Positions 17,296 through 26,039 of a DNA stretch of 42,078 bases are shown here, piece by piece. How positions within the stretch are numbered: the stretch's first letter is position 1; the number at the start of each line of letters is the position of its first letter. The stretch comes from Flavobacteriales bacterium (GTDB taxonomy: Bacteria > Bacteroidota > Bacteroidia > Flavobacteriales_D > Sanyastnellaceae). Under the pieces are notes generated by a model that saw only the letters and a list, made by a program, of their open reading frames with translations, was not told where the DNA came from and ran no database searches. The stretch is from the NCBI GenBank assembly GCA_947442505.1, contig CANEVR010000018.1:1-42078 (forward strand), read 5' to 3'. Made by a program: the position numbers and the translations under genes.

Positions 17296-17370
17296 CACAC
17301 TTTTGTTTTTACAATAATACAATAGACGCACAACATCGCCAAAAGTTGTATGTTGTAAAGTACTTTCCAT

Positions 17371-17378
17371 TACTTTTG
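17371..17378 (+). promoter_or_regulatory. Leaderless-type promoter box
   Basis: TACTTTTG ends four bases before the ATG at 17383. A TTG at 17346-17348 lies 22 bases upstream of the box. Confidence 0.55.
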
Positions 17379-17382
17379 AGTT

Positions 17383-19356
17383 ATGCAAAAATTTGGAATT
17401 GGAATCATTTGGGCTTTTGTTATGACCCTTTCGTCTGTTATGAATGCACAAACGCCCTGTCAAAACGGTATGGCTGGAGAATATCCTTGTTTGAACATGG
17501 ATCTGTTGTCGCACATGACCAATGCAGAGATTGGTGGTTGTGATAATACCAATGATATTTGGGGATGGGTATCTCCGTTGACGGGCAAAGAATATGCCTT
17601 GGTGGGATGCAGTAATGGGACAGCTTTTGTGGACATCTCCAATCCCGTTCAACCCATCTATTTGGGATTGTTGCCCACTCACGATACGCCAAGTTTGTGG
17701 CGCGATTTGGAAACTTTGGGCAATTACGTTTTTGTTGTTAGCGAGTCAAGCAATCATGGATTACAGGTGATGAATCTGTTGCAATTGGATAACGTCGTTA
17801 ATCCACCAGTTAATTTTTCTGAGGATGCTCATTATCCTGGCTTTGGAAATTGTCACACATTAAACATAGATCCAACCAGTCAATTGCTTTGTGCAATGGG
17901 AACCAATACATTCAATGGAGGCCCCCATATTTTGGATATTTCTAACCCATTGAATCCTGTTTTCGTAGGTGGTTATGGAGAGGCTGGTTATACCCATGAT
18001 GGATTTATTACAACCTATTCTGGTCCTGATCAAAACCATCAGGGAGAAGTAATCATCGCATTGTGCAATGGTTACAACGGTTTTTTTGTTGTCAATGCAA
18101 CGGATCCCAATGATGTGGTTTTGTTGGACAACTTCCTTTATCCTGAAACAGGATACACCCATCAGGGGTGGTTTACCAAGGACAAACGTTATTTTCTGAT
18201 TAACGATGAATTGGATGAAATGAATATTGGTAACAATACCCGTACGCATTTTTTTGATTTGAATGATCTGGACAATATGGTTTACATGGGATTTCATGAA
18301 ACCAATAACACATCTATTGATCACAATTTGTACGCCGATGATCAGTTTGTTTATGAAAGTAATTACCGAAGTGGCGTTAGGGTATTTGATGCAGTGCGCG
18401 CCAGTGATGCTGCATTGAATGAGGTGGCATTTTTTGATTTGGTTTCGGCCAATGACAATCCTCAATTCAGTGGTACTTGGAGTAATTATCCCTATTTACC
18501 ATCCGGAGTGAATCTTGCTACCAGCATGTATGATGGATTCTTTATCACCCGTCCAACTTTTTTACAATGGTCCAACAATAATCATAGTGTTTGTCAAGGA
18601 GGTGGATTTTCGGCTTATTTAGAAGTCAATACCAATTTGTTGTTTCCATTGACTTTGACATGGGAACTACCTGCTGGTTTTATCGCCAATGGTACGAATC
18701 AAATTACGCAGATGGGTGATTATTATTTTCATTTTGAAGCTTCCACTGGGATGACACCAGGTGAGTATGCTTTGACATTAAACATGACCGCTCAGAATGG
18801 ACAGGTGTACACCAAGATATTACGTGTTATCGTTCAGACAGATGCTGCACCGGTTGCTATTTCATTGATTTCACCTGTTCAAAATGCCAATTTGGAAGGC
18901 AATCCAATCGTGTTTGAATGGTCTAATTCAGCAGGGTCCAATTATTATGTTTGGACCATGTCCACGGATGCTAATTTTTTACAGAATGTTCAAACCCAAA
19001 ATACCACCAATACAACATTGTCATTAAATGCAATGGAAACGGGACAACATTTTTGGAAGGTAGAGGCCGTGAATGATTGTGGAACATCGCAAATCGAAGT
19101 GGGACAATTTGATTTGTTGTCTACAGGTGTCGATGTGATTACTGCACAAAGTTTCCAATTGTATCCCAATCCAGCTCAATCAACCATTTATTCATCAGTG
19201 GGATTGAAAAATTTTCAGATTTTAGATGTAACCGGTAGAGTTGTATCAGTGTACAACAGTGTTGCGGTAAAAGAAATTAACTTGTCTTCGCTTTCAGATG
19301 GAATGTATTGGCTGCGCAGTAATGGAGTAGTAAAATCTTTTGAGGTTCGTCATTGA
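17383..19356 (+). CDS. Choice-of-anchor-B family secreted protein with T9SS type A sorting domain
   Basis: 657 residues. After a signal peptide (to about residue 23, VMNAQ) comes a beta-propeller-like choice-of-anchor-B region (about 40-385) with LVIVD-type repeats: ALVGCSNGTAFVDISNPVQP, GPHILDISNPLNPVFVGGYG and GFFVVNATDPNDVVLLDN. It also has the family motif HNLYADDQFVYESNYRSGVRVFD split over two lines. A fibronectin-like region (about 490-575, VFEWSNSAGSNYYVWTMS) and a type A sorting domain (LYPNPAQSTIYSSV to DGMYWLRSNG) follow. The predicted place is the cell surface. No catalytic motif is seen. Its stop overlaps the convergent patatin gene by seven bases. Confidence 0.88.
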   Translation: MQKFGIGIIWAFVMTLSSVMNAQTPCQNGMAGEYPCLNMDLLSHMTNAEIGGCDNTNDIWGWVSPLTGKEYALVGCSNGTAFVDISNPVQPIYLGLLPTHDTPSLWRDLETLGNYVFVVSESSNHGLQVMNLLQLDNVVNPPVNFSEDAHYPGFGNCHTLNIDPTSQLLCAMGTNTFNGGPHILDISNPLNPVFVGGYGEAGYTHDGFITTYSGPDQNHQGEVIIALCNGYNGFFVVNATDPNDVVLLDNFLYPETGYTHQGWFTKDKRYFLINDELDEMNIGNNTRTHFFDLNDLDNMVYMGFHETNNTSIDHNLYADDQFVYESNYRSGVRVFDAVRASDAALNEVAFFDLVSANDNPQFSGTWSNYPYLPSGVNLATSMYDGFFITRPTFLQWSNNNHSVCQGGGFSAYLEVNTNLLFPLTLTWELPAGFIANGTNQITQMGDYYFHFEASTGMTPGEYALTLNMTAQNGQVYTKILRVIVQTDAAPVAISLISPVQNANLEGNPIVFEWSNSAGSNYYVWTMSTDANFLQNVQTQNTTNTTLSLNAMETGQHFWKVEAVNDCGTSQIEVGQFDLLSTGVDVITAQSFQLYPNPAQSTIYSSVGLKNFQILDVTGRVVSVYNSVAVKEINLSSLSDGMYWLRSNGVVKSFEVRH

Positions 19357-20384
19357 TAATTGGGATCGTCCAAATATCTGCGAAGCCCTTCCCTACCCGC
19401 TTTGATAAACAACGCCTTTTCTTCTTTGGAAAGGCGTTTTACTTTGGGGCCTATACCACAATCACTGATGCTCACCGTTCTTTCCCAATCAAATGGGGTT
19501 AAGATGAAACGGTTCAAATTCTCTTTCATCAAATAATAAACTGAACCCACCAAGTCTTTGGTTGAATGAACAGTATAATACAAAGGCAATTTGGATTTGG
19601 TTCTGTCTACCTGAATTTGGTAATCACTGTCTATCCTAAAACCAATGGTTTTTTCGGCTTGTGTTTCATATTTCGTTGAGTCATCAAAAACCCAAATGGG
19701 AAAATTGGAGAGGAATCCGCCATCTAAAAGAATATGGTCATGGTCCTGATAATTTCTAACATCCTGAGGCTCTCCTTTGTCATTGATAATCAGAGGTTCA
19801 AAGTACAATGGAACAGCCATTGAAGCTCGCACAGCGTCAACCACGCGCATATTGGGATAAGATTGAACGCTGAAGTACTCCACTTTTTGATGGTTCATGC
19901 AGGTTGCGGTAATAACCAAGGTTTTAAAAACCGGATTCTGCTTGGAGAGGGTTTCGAGATCAGTGAAAGTGATGTTGGCATTTCCCACTTTGGCAGCAAT
20001 GCAATTCTCCATCCATCGGGTGAATTTTTTTCCTTTGTAATAACCCATTCGTCTAAATAAACGGAGTGTACCGCCAATAAAGAAACCACCACCATCATTG
20101 AATTTGGCAAAGTTGGTGTTCCCGATCATTTCAAAAATTTCTTGCGGGGTGTAACCCACAGCAAGCAGAGTAGCTGTTATCGCACCAGAAGAAGTTCCTG
20201 CTACGCGTTGAATGGGAGTTAACATTTTTCTTTCGTCCAATTCCATTAGCGCACCACAATAGGCCAAACCTCTGATGCCGGCACCTTCAAAAACCAAATT
20301 TTCATAGTGAATGGAATCAGATGCTTTTTGCCCAAGTCCCATGATAGAGATGAAGCTGGCGAAAATGACTAATAATTTCTTCAT
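19350..20384 (-). CDS. Patatin-like phospholipase, exported
   Basis: Patatin-like enzymes hydrolyse lipid acyl esters with a Ser-Asp dyad. The 344 residues start at the ATG at 20384, giving the signal MKKLLVIFASFISIMGLGQ. An upstream in-frame start would bury that signal and overlap fdhD widely. Motifs are the oxyanion-hole GAGIRG in LVFEGAGIRGLAYCGALME, the nucleophile elbow GTSSG and the catalytic aspartate in DGGFLSNFP. There is no long C-terminal barrel, so it is not the Bacteroidota patatin-barrel fusion type. Its ATG overlaps the fdhD stop (ATGA), making it the third gene of the protease-fdhD-patatin operon. Confidence 0.9.
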   Translation of the reverse strand: MKKLLVIFASFISIMGLGQKASDSIHYENLVFEGAGIRGLAYCGALMELDERKMLTPIQRVAGTSSGAITATLLAVGYTPQEIFEMIGNTNFAKFNDGGGFFIGGTLRLFRRMGYYKGKKFTRWMENCIAAKVGNANITFTDLETLSKQNPVFKTLVITATCMNHQKVEYFSVQSYPNMRVVDAVRASMAVPLYFEPLIINDKGEPQDVRNYQDHDHILLDGGFLSNFPIWVFDDSTKYETQAEKTIGFRIDSDYQIQVDRTKSKLPLYYTVHSTKDLVGSVYYLMKENLNRFILTPFDWERTVSISDCGIGPKVKRLSKEEKALFIKAGREGLRRYLDDPNYQ

Positions 20385-21133
20385 GCGTATTGAGTTTGTC
20401 TTCCTTCTCTGCAAAAACCCCAAAGGTGAATCCCCCACTCTTTGGCAAAATCAACGGCCAACGAACTGGGTGCAGACACAGCTGCGATATTGCTGATTTT
20501 GGCTTTGAAGCATTTGGCAATGATCTCATAGGAAATTCGACCACTCACTAAGAGCCACTCGGCCTTTTGCAATTGTTGTTTTATAAACAAATCACCGATG
20601 CATTTATCCACTGCATTGTGTCGACCAATGTCCTCATGGATGGTCAATAGATTTTGTTGGCCATCAAAAATACTTGCCGCGTGCAATCCACCTGAAGCGT
20701 GAAAAGCTTGTTGGTGGTTAAACATCGTTTCAAAACCGTAATCCAAAATTAGGGAGTTCTCTTTGCTATGTAGAGGATCTCCTTCAGGCACTTTCCAATC
20801 TGTTTTTCCGCAGATTCCGCAAGCGGCAATGCTCATGAGTGAGCGTTTGTTAGCAATGGAATAAGTGGATGGATCAAAATGAAAGCGAATGCTAGATTCC
20901 GTTTCAGAAAGATTCAATTCATATTCAATGGACGCCGAGCTTTTGTAAGACAGTATTCCTTCGGTAATGAGTAACCCCAGGGCCAATTCCAATTCCTTAC
21001 CGGGTGTTTGCATGGTTACTGTGAAGGGTTCATCATTGAGTACAATGATTAAAGGTGACTCGACAACCAATGCATCTTGCACGGTTATCGAATCACCTTT
21101 GAAGGTTTTTATTCCTGGATAGGATCTAATCAT
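20381..21133 (-). CDS. fdhD: Formate dehydrogenase accessory sulfurtransferase FdhD
   Basis: FdhD transfers sulfur from IscS-type desulfurases to the molybdenum cofactor of formate dehydrogenases. The 250 residues hold the conserved ALVVESPLIIVLNDEPF start, the sulfur-relay motif ACGICGK (C105, C108), the HASGGLHAASIFD block, HEDIGRHNAVDK and LLVSGRISYE. It is near-complete and intact. No formate dehydrogenase or molybdopterin gene is in the window, so the partner enzyme must be elsewhere. It lies three bases after the subtilase stop and overlaps the patatin start. The position near fhs, on the other strand past the protease, may reflect formate metabolism (inference). Confidence 0.95.
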   Translation of the reverse strand: MIRSYPGIKTFKGDSITVQDALVVESPLIIVLNDEPFTVTMQTPGKELELALGLLITEGILSYKSSASIEYELNLSETESSIRFHFDPSTYSIANKRSLMSIAACGICGKTDWKVPEGDPLHSKENSLILDYGFETMFNHQQAFHASGGLHAASIFDGQQNLLTIHEDIGRHNAVDKCIGDLFIKQQLQKAEWLLVSGRISYEIIAKCFKAKISNIAAVSAPSSLAVDFAKEWGIHLWGFCREGRQTQYA

Positions 21134-21136
21134 TCA

Positions 21137-23236
21137 TTACTTTCCGTAACGCTTCTCTGCCAATTCTAATGCTTTGTGGAGATTGACCACTTTACCTGTT
21201 TTGGAAAGACGACCAAAAGTATTCCATCCATCTAGGGTGTAGTTCAATGTCAATTGATGGTGCAAATAGCTGGCTCCGTTATCAATGTCTGACAATCCCC
21301 ACTTGGCTTGAGATTGAGCTGAAATTGACCAAGCTCTATTTAGGTTGTATTGTAAACCAATTCCTGTATTCAATGTCATAGTCTTGTCAAAAGCACCAGC
21401 GCTGCGTGTGGTGTATCCCAAACCTTGAACAGAAACAATATTGAAATTCTTATTGGCACCCAGAGCCGCCATGATGTATTGGGTGTTAAAGTCAAAAGCA
21501 CGGAACTGATTTGTCTCTTTGTTTTCCATTCCATTCAATGAAGCTGCATTGTAAGAAGTTGCGGCAATTGAAATTTCCCAAGACCAATTGGCATTGAATT
21601 CTTGATTCATTCTGAATTGAGATGGTACAATACCGTAACTCCATGCGTTGTTGATGTCTAAAAGATCTTCATACTTCTTTCCGTCATCATCAATGGCAGC
21701 AAAACCAATGCTGTATGTTCTTCTGTGCTTGCTGAATAACAATCTTTTTAAACCTGTCGGCTTTTGCTCTTCTGTCAATTGAGGTAATGCCAAACGGCTG
21801 TAATCAACAGCAGAAGTAAGAATCAAATCTTTTACCTGAATAGCTGTCAATTGAGGATAATAAGACCAAATGGCTGCAGCTACACCAGCAGTTACAGGCG
21901 ATGCCATGGATGTTCCGCTCATTGCTTCATAACCATTGCCGGGTACAGTGCTATATATGCCTACACCAGGAGCAAAAACATCTACTTTCTTGCGACCAAA
22001 ATTGGAGAAATCCGCTTTTAAACCCGCTTCATCTTGTCCACTTGCACCAATTTCCAACCATGAAGAACAACTACCGCCTTTCTCATAAACGGCATTGGGA
22101 AAGTTGTCTTTCTCGTCAATGTTCTTATTGTCATTTCCCGCAGCATGAACCAAAAGAACGCCCTTCGACTCTGCATATTTAACGGCCTCATCTACTCTTG
22201 ATTTGAAAGGCGAGTAGGCTTTTCCGAAGCTCATGTTAATCACCTTTGCACCGTTGTTTACTGCATAGAAAATGGCATTGGCCACATCTTTATCGCGCTC
22301 GTCTCCGTCTGGAACACAACGAATAACCATCAATTCAGCACTGGGACAAATACCATCCATTCCTTTTCCATCGCGCGCAGCACCAACGATTCCAGCAACG
22401 TGGGTACCATGATCAGCTGCCGGACCATCAATGTGGTTGTTTCCGTATTTGGTCTCTGTAACATCAGCATAGTTGTCACCTACCAAATAACGGGTATCAA
22501 AATCCAAATTGTATCCATTTTCCAATGCTGACTTGACTTGTTTTCCCCATTCAGGAATCAACTTATCAAAGTCTCTTTCCATACCCGCCAAAACCAATTG
22601 CTTGTAAATGGCCACTGAATCTTGTTTTCCATCAAATGAAGCCACCTCTTCTTTTGTGAAATCGGCACCAATGTTCTTTTTGAAAAAGTTCTTTGCACCG
22701 CTGTACATTTTAGCAAAAGCTTCAAACTCTAGAACTTGGTTTTTGGCATCTTGAATTCTGGTTTGAAAATCGCGTTCTAGTTTTTGGTAGTATTTGAATT
22801 CCTTTTCTTTTCCTTTGATTACTTCGCCATTGGGGAACATGGTTTTGTAAGTTTTGTACACGCGGATGAACTCCAAATTGTCTTTTTCTACATCACCGTT
22901 TTTACCACCAATAAAACTCCAACCATGCACATCATCGATGTAACCATTGTTGTCATCATCCTTTCCATTATTGGCAATTTCCCCTTTGTTGGTCCACAAT
23001 TTTGTGGTTAAGTCTGGATGGCTGGTTTCCGTTCCACTGTCGATGATGGCCACAACAACTGGAGAAAAAGAGCCATTGTTGGGCGAAAATTCTTTCAACG
23101 CTTTGGCAGCGCTGGTTCCAATGATTCCGTCGGTTCCGGAATCGGCATGCTGCCATTGTTGTTTGATGTCGGCATTTTGTGCTGAAGTCAGCGCTGCAAT
23201 GCTCAAAGCAGAAATAGACAATAAGAGTTTCTTCAT
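21137..23236 (-). CDS. Subtilisin-family (S8) protease with long insertion and barrel-like C-terminus
   Basis: 699 residues with a signal peptide (MKKLLLSISALSIAALTSAQ). The catalytic triad is complete: D66 in VVAIIDSGTETSHPDL, H279 in DHGTHVAG and S443 in GTSMASP. Asp and His are about 210 residues apart instead of roughly 30, because of a mainly helical, lysine-rich insertion (about 115-250). After the protease domain, about 545-680 forms alternating aromatic/polar strands (FRAFDFNTQYIMAALGA, MTLNTGIGLQYNLNRAWSIS, SYLHHQLTLNYTLDGW). These look like outer-membrane barrel strands. There is no recognisable T9SS sorting domain. It heads an operon with fdhD and patatin. A TACTTTG box lies just before the ATG. 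Confidence 0.85.
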   Translation of the reverse strand: MKKLLLSISALSIAALTSAQNADIKQQWQHADSGTDGIIGTSAAKALKEFSPNNGSFSPVVVAIIDSGTETSHPDLTTKLWTNKGEIANNGKDDDNNGYIDDVHGWSFIGGKNGDVEKDNLEFIRVYKTYKTMFPNGEVIKGKEKEFKYYQKLERDFQTRIQDAKNQVLEFEAFAKMYSGAKNFFKKNIGADFTKEEVASFDGKQDSVAIYKQLVLAGMERDFDKLIPEWGKQVKSALENGYNLDFDTRYLVGDNYADVTETKYGNNHIDGPAADHGTHVAGIVGAARDGKGMDGICPSAELMVIRCVPDGDERDKDVANAIFYAVNNGAKVINMSFGKAYSPFKSRVDEAVKYAESKGVLLVHAAGNDNKNIDEKDNFPNAVYEKGGSCSSWLEIGASGQDEAGLKADFSNFGRKKVDVFAPGVGIYSTVPGNGYEAMSGTSMASPVTAGVAAAIWSYYPQLTAIQVKDLILTSAVDYSRLALPQLTEEQKPTGLKRLLFSKHRRTYSIGFAAIDDDGKKYEDLLDINNAWSYGIVPSQFRMNQEFNANWSWEISIAATSYNAASLNGMENKETNQFRAFDFNTQYIMAALGANKNFNIVSVQGLGYTTRSAGAFDKTMTLNTGIGLQYNLNRAWSISAQSQAKWGLSDIDNGASYLHHQLTLNYTLDGWNTFGRLSKTGKVVNLHKALELAEKRYGK

Positions 23237-23382
23237 ATCAAAGTATTGAAATGCGAACTTAACTAAAAAGCCCGTTTCAATAACAAAGAAATTTCATTCA
23301 CTTGCTTTGGTTAACAACCTTTTTGAACCTTGGTTCTATGTTTTCTAACTTTCTCTTTTCTTTGAAAAAAATAGAAGAAGAA

Positions 23383-25059
23383 ATGAGCTTCCCAACCGAT
23401 TTACAGATTGCACAGCAATGTCAGATGAAACACATCAATGAGATTGCACAACGTTTGAATGTTTCAATAGATGATTTGGAACATTACGGTAAGTACAAAG
23501 CCAAGTTGCCTTTGAATTTGATCAATGAAGAAAAGATAAGACAAGCCAAGTTGATATTGGTTAGTGCCATTACGCCTACCCCAGCTGGTGAAGGCAAGAC
23601 AACAACTTCCATAGGATTAACCGAAGGGTTGAATAATATTGGCAAGAACGCTACTGTTGTTTTAAGAGAACCGTCTCTTGGGCCAGTATTTGGTATCAAA
23701 GGAGGCGCAGCGGGGGGAGGATATGCGCAGGTGGTTCCCATGGAAGATATCAATTTGCACTTCACTGGAGATTTTGGGGCCATTGAAAAAGCCAACAATT
23801 TATTGGCTGCTTTGATTGACAACAACATCCAAAGCAAGACACACAATTTGGGAATTGATCCACGCCAAGTTTATTGGAAGCGTGTCATGGATATGAATGA
23901 TCGTTCATTAAGAAAAATCACCATCGGATTGGGAGGCACTGGAAACGGTATTCCTAGAGAAGATGGTTTTAATATTACCCCTGCATCCGAGGTCATGGCC
24001 ATTTTATGTATGAGCAAGAATATTGAAGATTTGAAGGAAAAGTTGGGCAATATTTTTGTTGGTTTTACATACGATAAAAAGCCCATTTACGCAAGAGATT
24101 TAAAAGCGCAAGGAGCGATGGCCATTCTTTTGAAAGATGCCATTAAGCCCAATTTGGTTCAAACATTAGAAGGCAATCCGGCCATCATACATGGAGGTCC
24201 TTTTGCCAATATTGCACAAGGAACCAATACCATTATTGCCACAAAAATGGGATTGAGTTTGAGTGATTATGTGGTGACTGAAGCTGGATTTGGTGCGGAT
24301 TTGGGTGCTGAGAAATTCATGAACATAAAGTGTGGTTACGGAGGAATTCAGCCCCACGCCATTGTTTTGGTGGCTACCGTGCGTGCATTGCGTCACCATG
24401 GTGGCGCGCCCAAAGAAGAATACAATACAGTCAGTATGGATCGGGTGAGCAAGGGAATTGAAAATTTGGAAAAGCACATAGAGAACTGTATGCATTTTGG
24501 TATCACTCCAGTGGTGGCCATCAATCATTTTCCGACAGACAGTGATGAGGAATTGCAATTTGTGATTGATCGATGCGCATTGAAGGGAGTTAAAGCGGTT
24601 GTCGCACGCGGATTTTCGCACGGTGGTGATGGTATGTCTGATTTGGCAAGAGAAGTAGTTGCCGTTTTGGAATCCGGACAAAACGCTTTTGCTCCATTGT
24701 ATGATTGGAATTCGCCGATCAAAGAAAAGATTGAGAAAATAGCCAAGACCATTTATGGCGCTGAGTCCGTGCAATACACCAAAGAAGCGGAAAGTAATTT
24801 GAAGATGATCGAGAAATTGGGGTTGTCTTCTTTGCCAATCTGCATGGCCAAGACTCAGAAATCATTTTCAGATGATGAACGTAAAATTGGACGACCCAGA
24901 GGATTTGTGGTTACCGTGCGTGAATTTGAATTTGCTGTAGGCGCTGGATTCATCATTCCTATTTTGGGAGACATGATGCGCATGCCAGGACTTCCAGCTG
25001 TTCCCGCCTCAGAAGGAATGGACATTGATGCCAATGGGGTGATTACGGGGTTGAGTTGA
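23383..25059 (+). CDS. fhs: Formate-tetrahydrofolate ligase
   Basis: Fhs makes 10-formyl-tetrahydrofolate from formate, ATP and tetrahydrofolate, feeding purine and formyl-Met synthesis. The 558 residues are full family length. Key features are TPAGEGKTTTSIGL (P-loop at about 67-74), LREPSLGPVFGIKGGAAGGG, FTGDFGAI, and the long conserved stretch containing EAGFGADLGAEKF and VATVRALRHHGGAP. The ATG at 23383 is chosen because MSFPTDLQIAQ begins the family match. The 27 residues upstream in frame are low-complexity and unlike the family. It is divergent from the protease-fdhD operon, with 146 bases between. Confidence 0.96.
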   Translation: MSFPTDLQIAQQCQMKHINEIAQRLNVSIDDLEHYGKYKAKLPLNLINEEKIRQAKLILVSAITPTPAGEGKTTTSIGLTEGLNNIGKNATVVLREPSLGPVFGIKGGAAGGGYAQVVPMEDINLHFTGDFGAIEKANNLLAALIDNNIQSKTHNLGIDPRQVYWKRVMDMNDRSLRKITIGLGGTGNGIPREDGFNITPASEVMAILCMSKNIEDLKEKLGNIFVGFTYDKKPIYARDLKAQGAMAILLKDAIKPNLVQTLEGNPAIIHGGPFANIAQGTNTIIATKMGLSLSDYVVTEAGFGADLGAEKFMNIKCGYGGIQPHAIVLVATVRALRHHGGAPKEEYNTVSMDRVSKGIENLEKHIENCMHFGITPVVAINHFPTDSDEELQFVIDRCALKGVKAVVARGFSHGGDGMSDLAREVVAVLESGQNAFAPLYDWNSPIKEKIEKIAKTIYGAESVQYTKEAESNLKMIEKLGLSSLPICMAKTQKSFSDDERKIGRPRGFVVTVREFEFAVGAGFIIPILGDMMRMPGLPAVPASEGMDIDANGVITGLS

Positions 25060-25076
25060 TTTCAATTAAAAAGGTC

Positions 25077-25104
25077 AAAAGGCACGAACATCGTGCCTTT
25101 TTTT
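25077..25104 (+). terminator. Rho-independent terminator after fhs
   Basis: GGCACGA (25081-25087) pairs with TCGTGCC (25091-25097) over a three-base loop. An A-run precedes it and seven Ts follow it. Confidence 0.92.
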
Positions 25105-25203
25105 ATTTCTTCGTATTTTTAATCACAACTGTTATATATTGTCGTTAATCAGAAAGTGATCGTATCATTTTAAACTATCAAAATGAGTTAGAAGAAACTT
25201 ACC

Positions 25204-25389
25204 CTAGGCATCAGAGGTCTTTTTGGACCTTGTGGGTCTTTTTGGAGATTTAACTTTTGGAACTTGCATCTTTTTTCCGGTCCTCCTGTAATGTGCAATC
25301 AATTCACTTATGCGTTTCCTATCCTCCTTGGATAAAGGGGTTGGATCAACAAAGAAATCTATGCCCGTTGGTTCTTTAATGTGTCCCAT
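25204..25389 (-). CDS. 61-residue basic protein, partner of the GNAT-like gene
   Basis: The protein starts MGHIKEPTGIDFFVDPTPLS, continues with a charged helix (EDRKRISELIAHYRR) and ends in a strongly basic, disordered-looking tail rich in K, R, P and S. I know the MGHIKEP-(G)-xDF opening as a recurrent small conserved protein in Bacteroidota, without a known function. It lies 11 bases downstream of the 175-residue gene on the same strand, and the two are surely co-transcribed. The basic tail could bind nucleic acid or the acidic partner (inference). An antitoxin-like or adaptor role is possible but unproven. Confidence 0.65.
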   Translation of the reverse strand: MGHIKEPTGIDFFVDPTPLSKEDRKRISELIAHYRRTGKKMQVPKVKSPKRPTRSKKTSDA

Positions 25390-25400
25390 GATTTGATCAA

Positions 25401-25928
25401 TTAGTTAGGAAAGTACTTGCGAATTAATTTTATTGCCTCATTGGGGAAAATTACCATTTTGAGTCCGCCAATGTGAGTTGCTCCAAGCGTTTTTTCGTAA
25501 TGGTCAACAAGCTTTGTTTTAGAGGTGAAAGAGATAAATCCTTGATAACCTTTGTCCCAAGAAATTTTGCAAGTAAATGCAAATAAATTTCCAGGGACCC
25601 CTTCGTAAAGTTTATTTCGTCCAAGATTGAAAGGAGCACTCTCAATTAAGTGCAAATAAAAATGATCATTGTAATCACTAATACTAACAAGTCCTTGAAT
25701 GATATCAGGATTATTTCTAATAGTGAGTTTAAAAACTGTTCGGTCGGTTAGAGTGAATTCTTCGATCCAATTGAAAAGCCATTTGTTTTTTTTCGTCAAT
25801 ATTTTCAAATCTGCCTTTGTAATTGGATGAACATCGGTCGGAAAACTGTCACCCGAAATAGTATTTTGAATACTATTGGTTAACTTGTCAATCTCAACAT
25901 CAATATGGTATTTGGCCAATTTGGACAT
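25401..25928 (-). CDS. GNAT-like conserved protein, accessory two-gene unit
   Basis: 175 residues without a signal peptide. The C-terminal half reads ESAPFNLGRNKLYEGVPGNL and then FAFTCKISWDKGYQGFISFT, followed by SKTKLVDHYEKTLGATHIGG and a final helix EAIKLIRKYF. This strand-helix order (a central strand, the GNLFA...CKxSWDxG helix, the next strand, and a helix ending in YEKTLGA) resembles the acetyl-CoA fold of GNAT acetyltransferases, but a clear Q/RxxGxG/A loop is not present. The biochemical function is unknown. It is transcribed from a box (TATATTTG) four bases before the ATG, with direct repeats just upstream. Confidence 0.65.
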   Translation of the reverse strand: MSKLAKYHIDVEIDKLTNSIQNTISGDSFPTDVHPITKADLKILTKKNKWLFNWIEEFTLTDRTVFKLTIRNNPDIIQGLVSISDYNDHFYLHLIESAPFNLGRNKLYEGVPGNLFAFTCKISWDKGYQGFISFTSKTKLVDHYEKTLGATHIGGLKMVIFPNEAIKLIRKYFPN

Positions 25929-25932
25929 ATTT

Positions 25933-25964
25933 CAAATATAACGAAAATTGTTTTACGAAAATTG
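25933..25964 (-). promoter_or_regulatory. Promoter with direct-repeat operator candidate
   Basis: On the minus strand, two copies of CAATTTTCGT (25964-25955 and 25950-25941), spaced by four bases, sit directly against the -7 box TATATTTG (25940-25933), which is four bases from the ATG. The repeats fill the -33/-7 spacer, where a repressor would block transcription. Confidence 0.5.
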
Positions 25965-26039
25965 CTATTTTGGATATCCTTTTGGAGATTCGTATGCATT
26001 ACAATATACGAAGAAAATCGCCATTTAAAAGACTTCTTC

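Noticed and set aside
16918-17682. Longer version of the small secreted gene (254 residues)
   Set aside because: The extra N-terminus runs through the divergent promoter and into the opposite gene; the signal peptide begins at 17295.
23302-23382. Upstream extension of fhs by 27 residues
   Set aside because: The extra residues are low-complexity and unlike the family; the match starts at 23383.
24166-24774. Long minus-strand ORF within fhs
   Set aside because: It is the shadow of the strongly conserved fhs frame and has no recognisable protein features.
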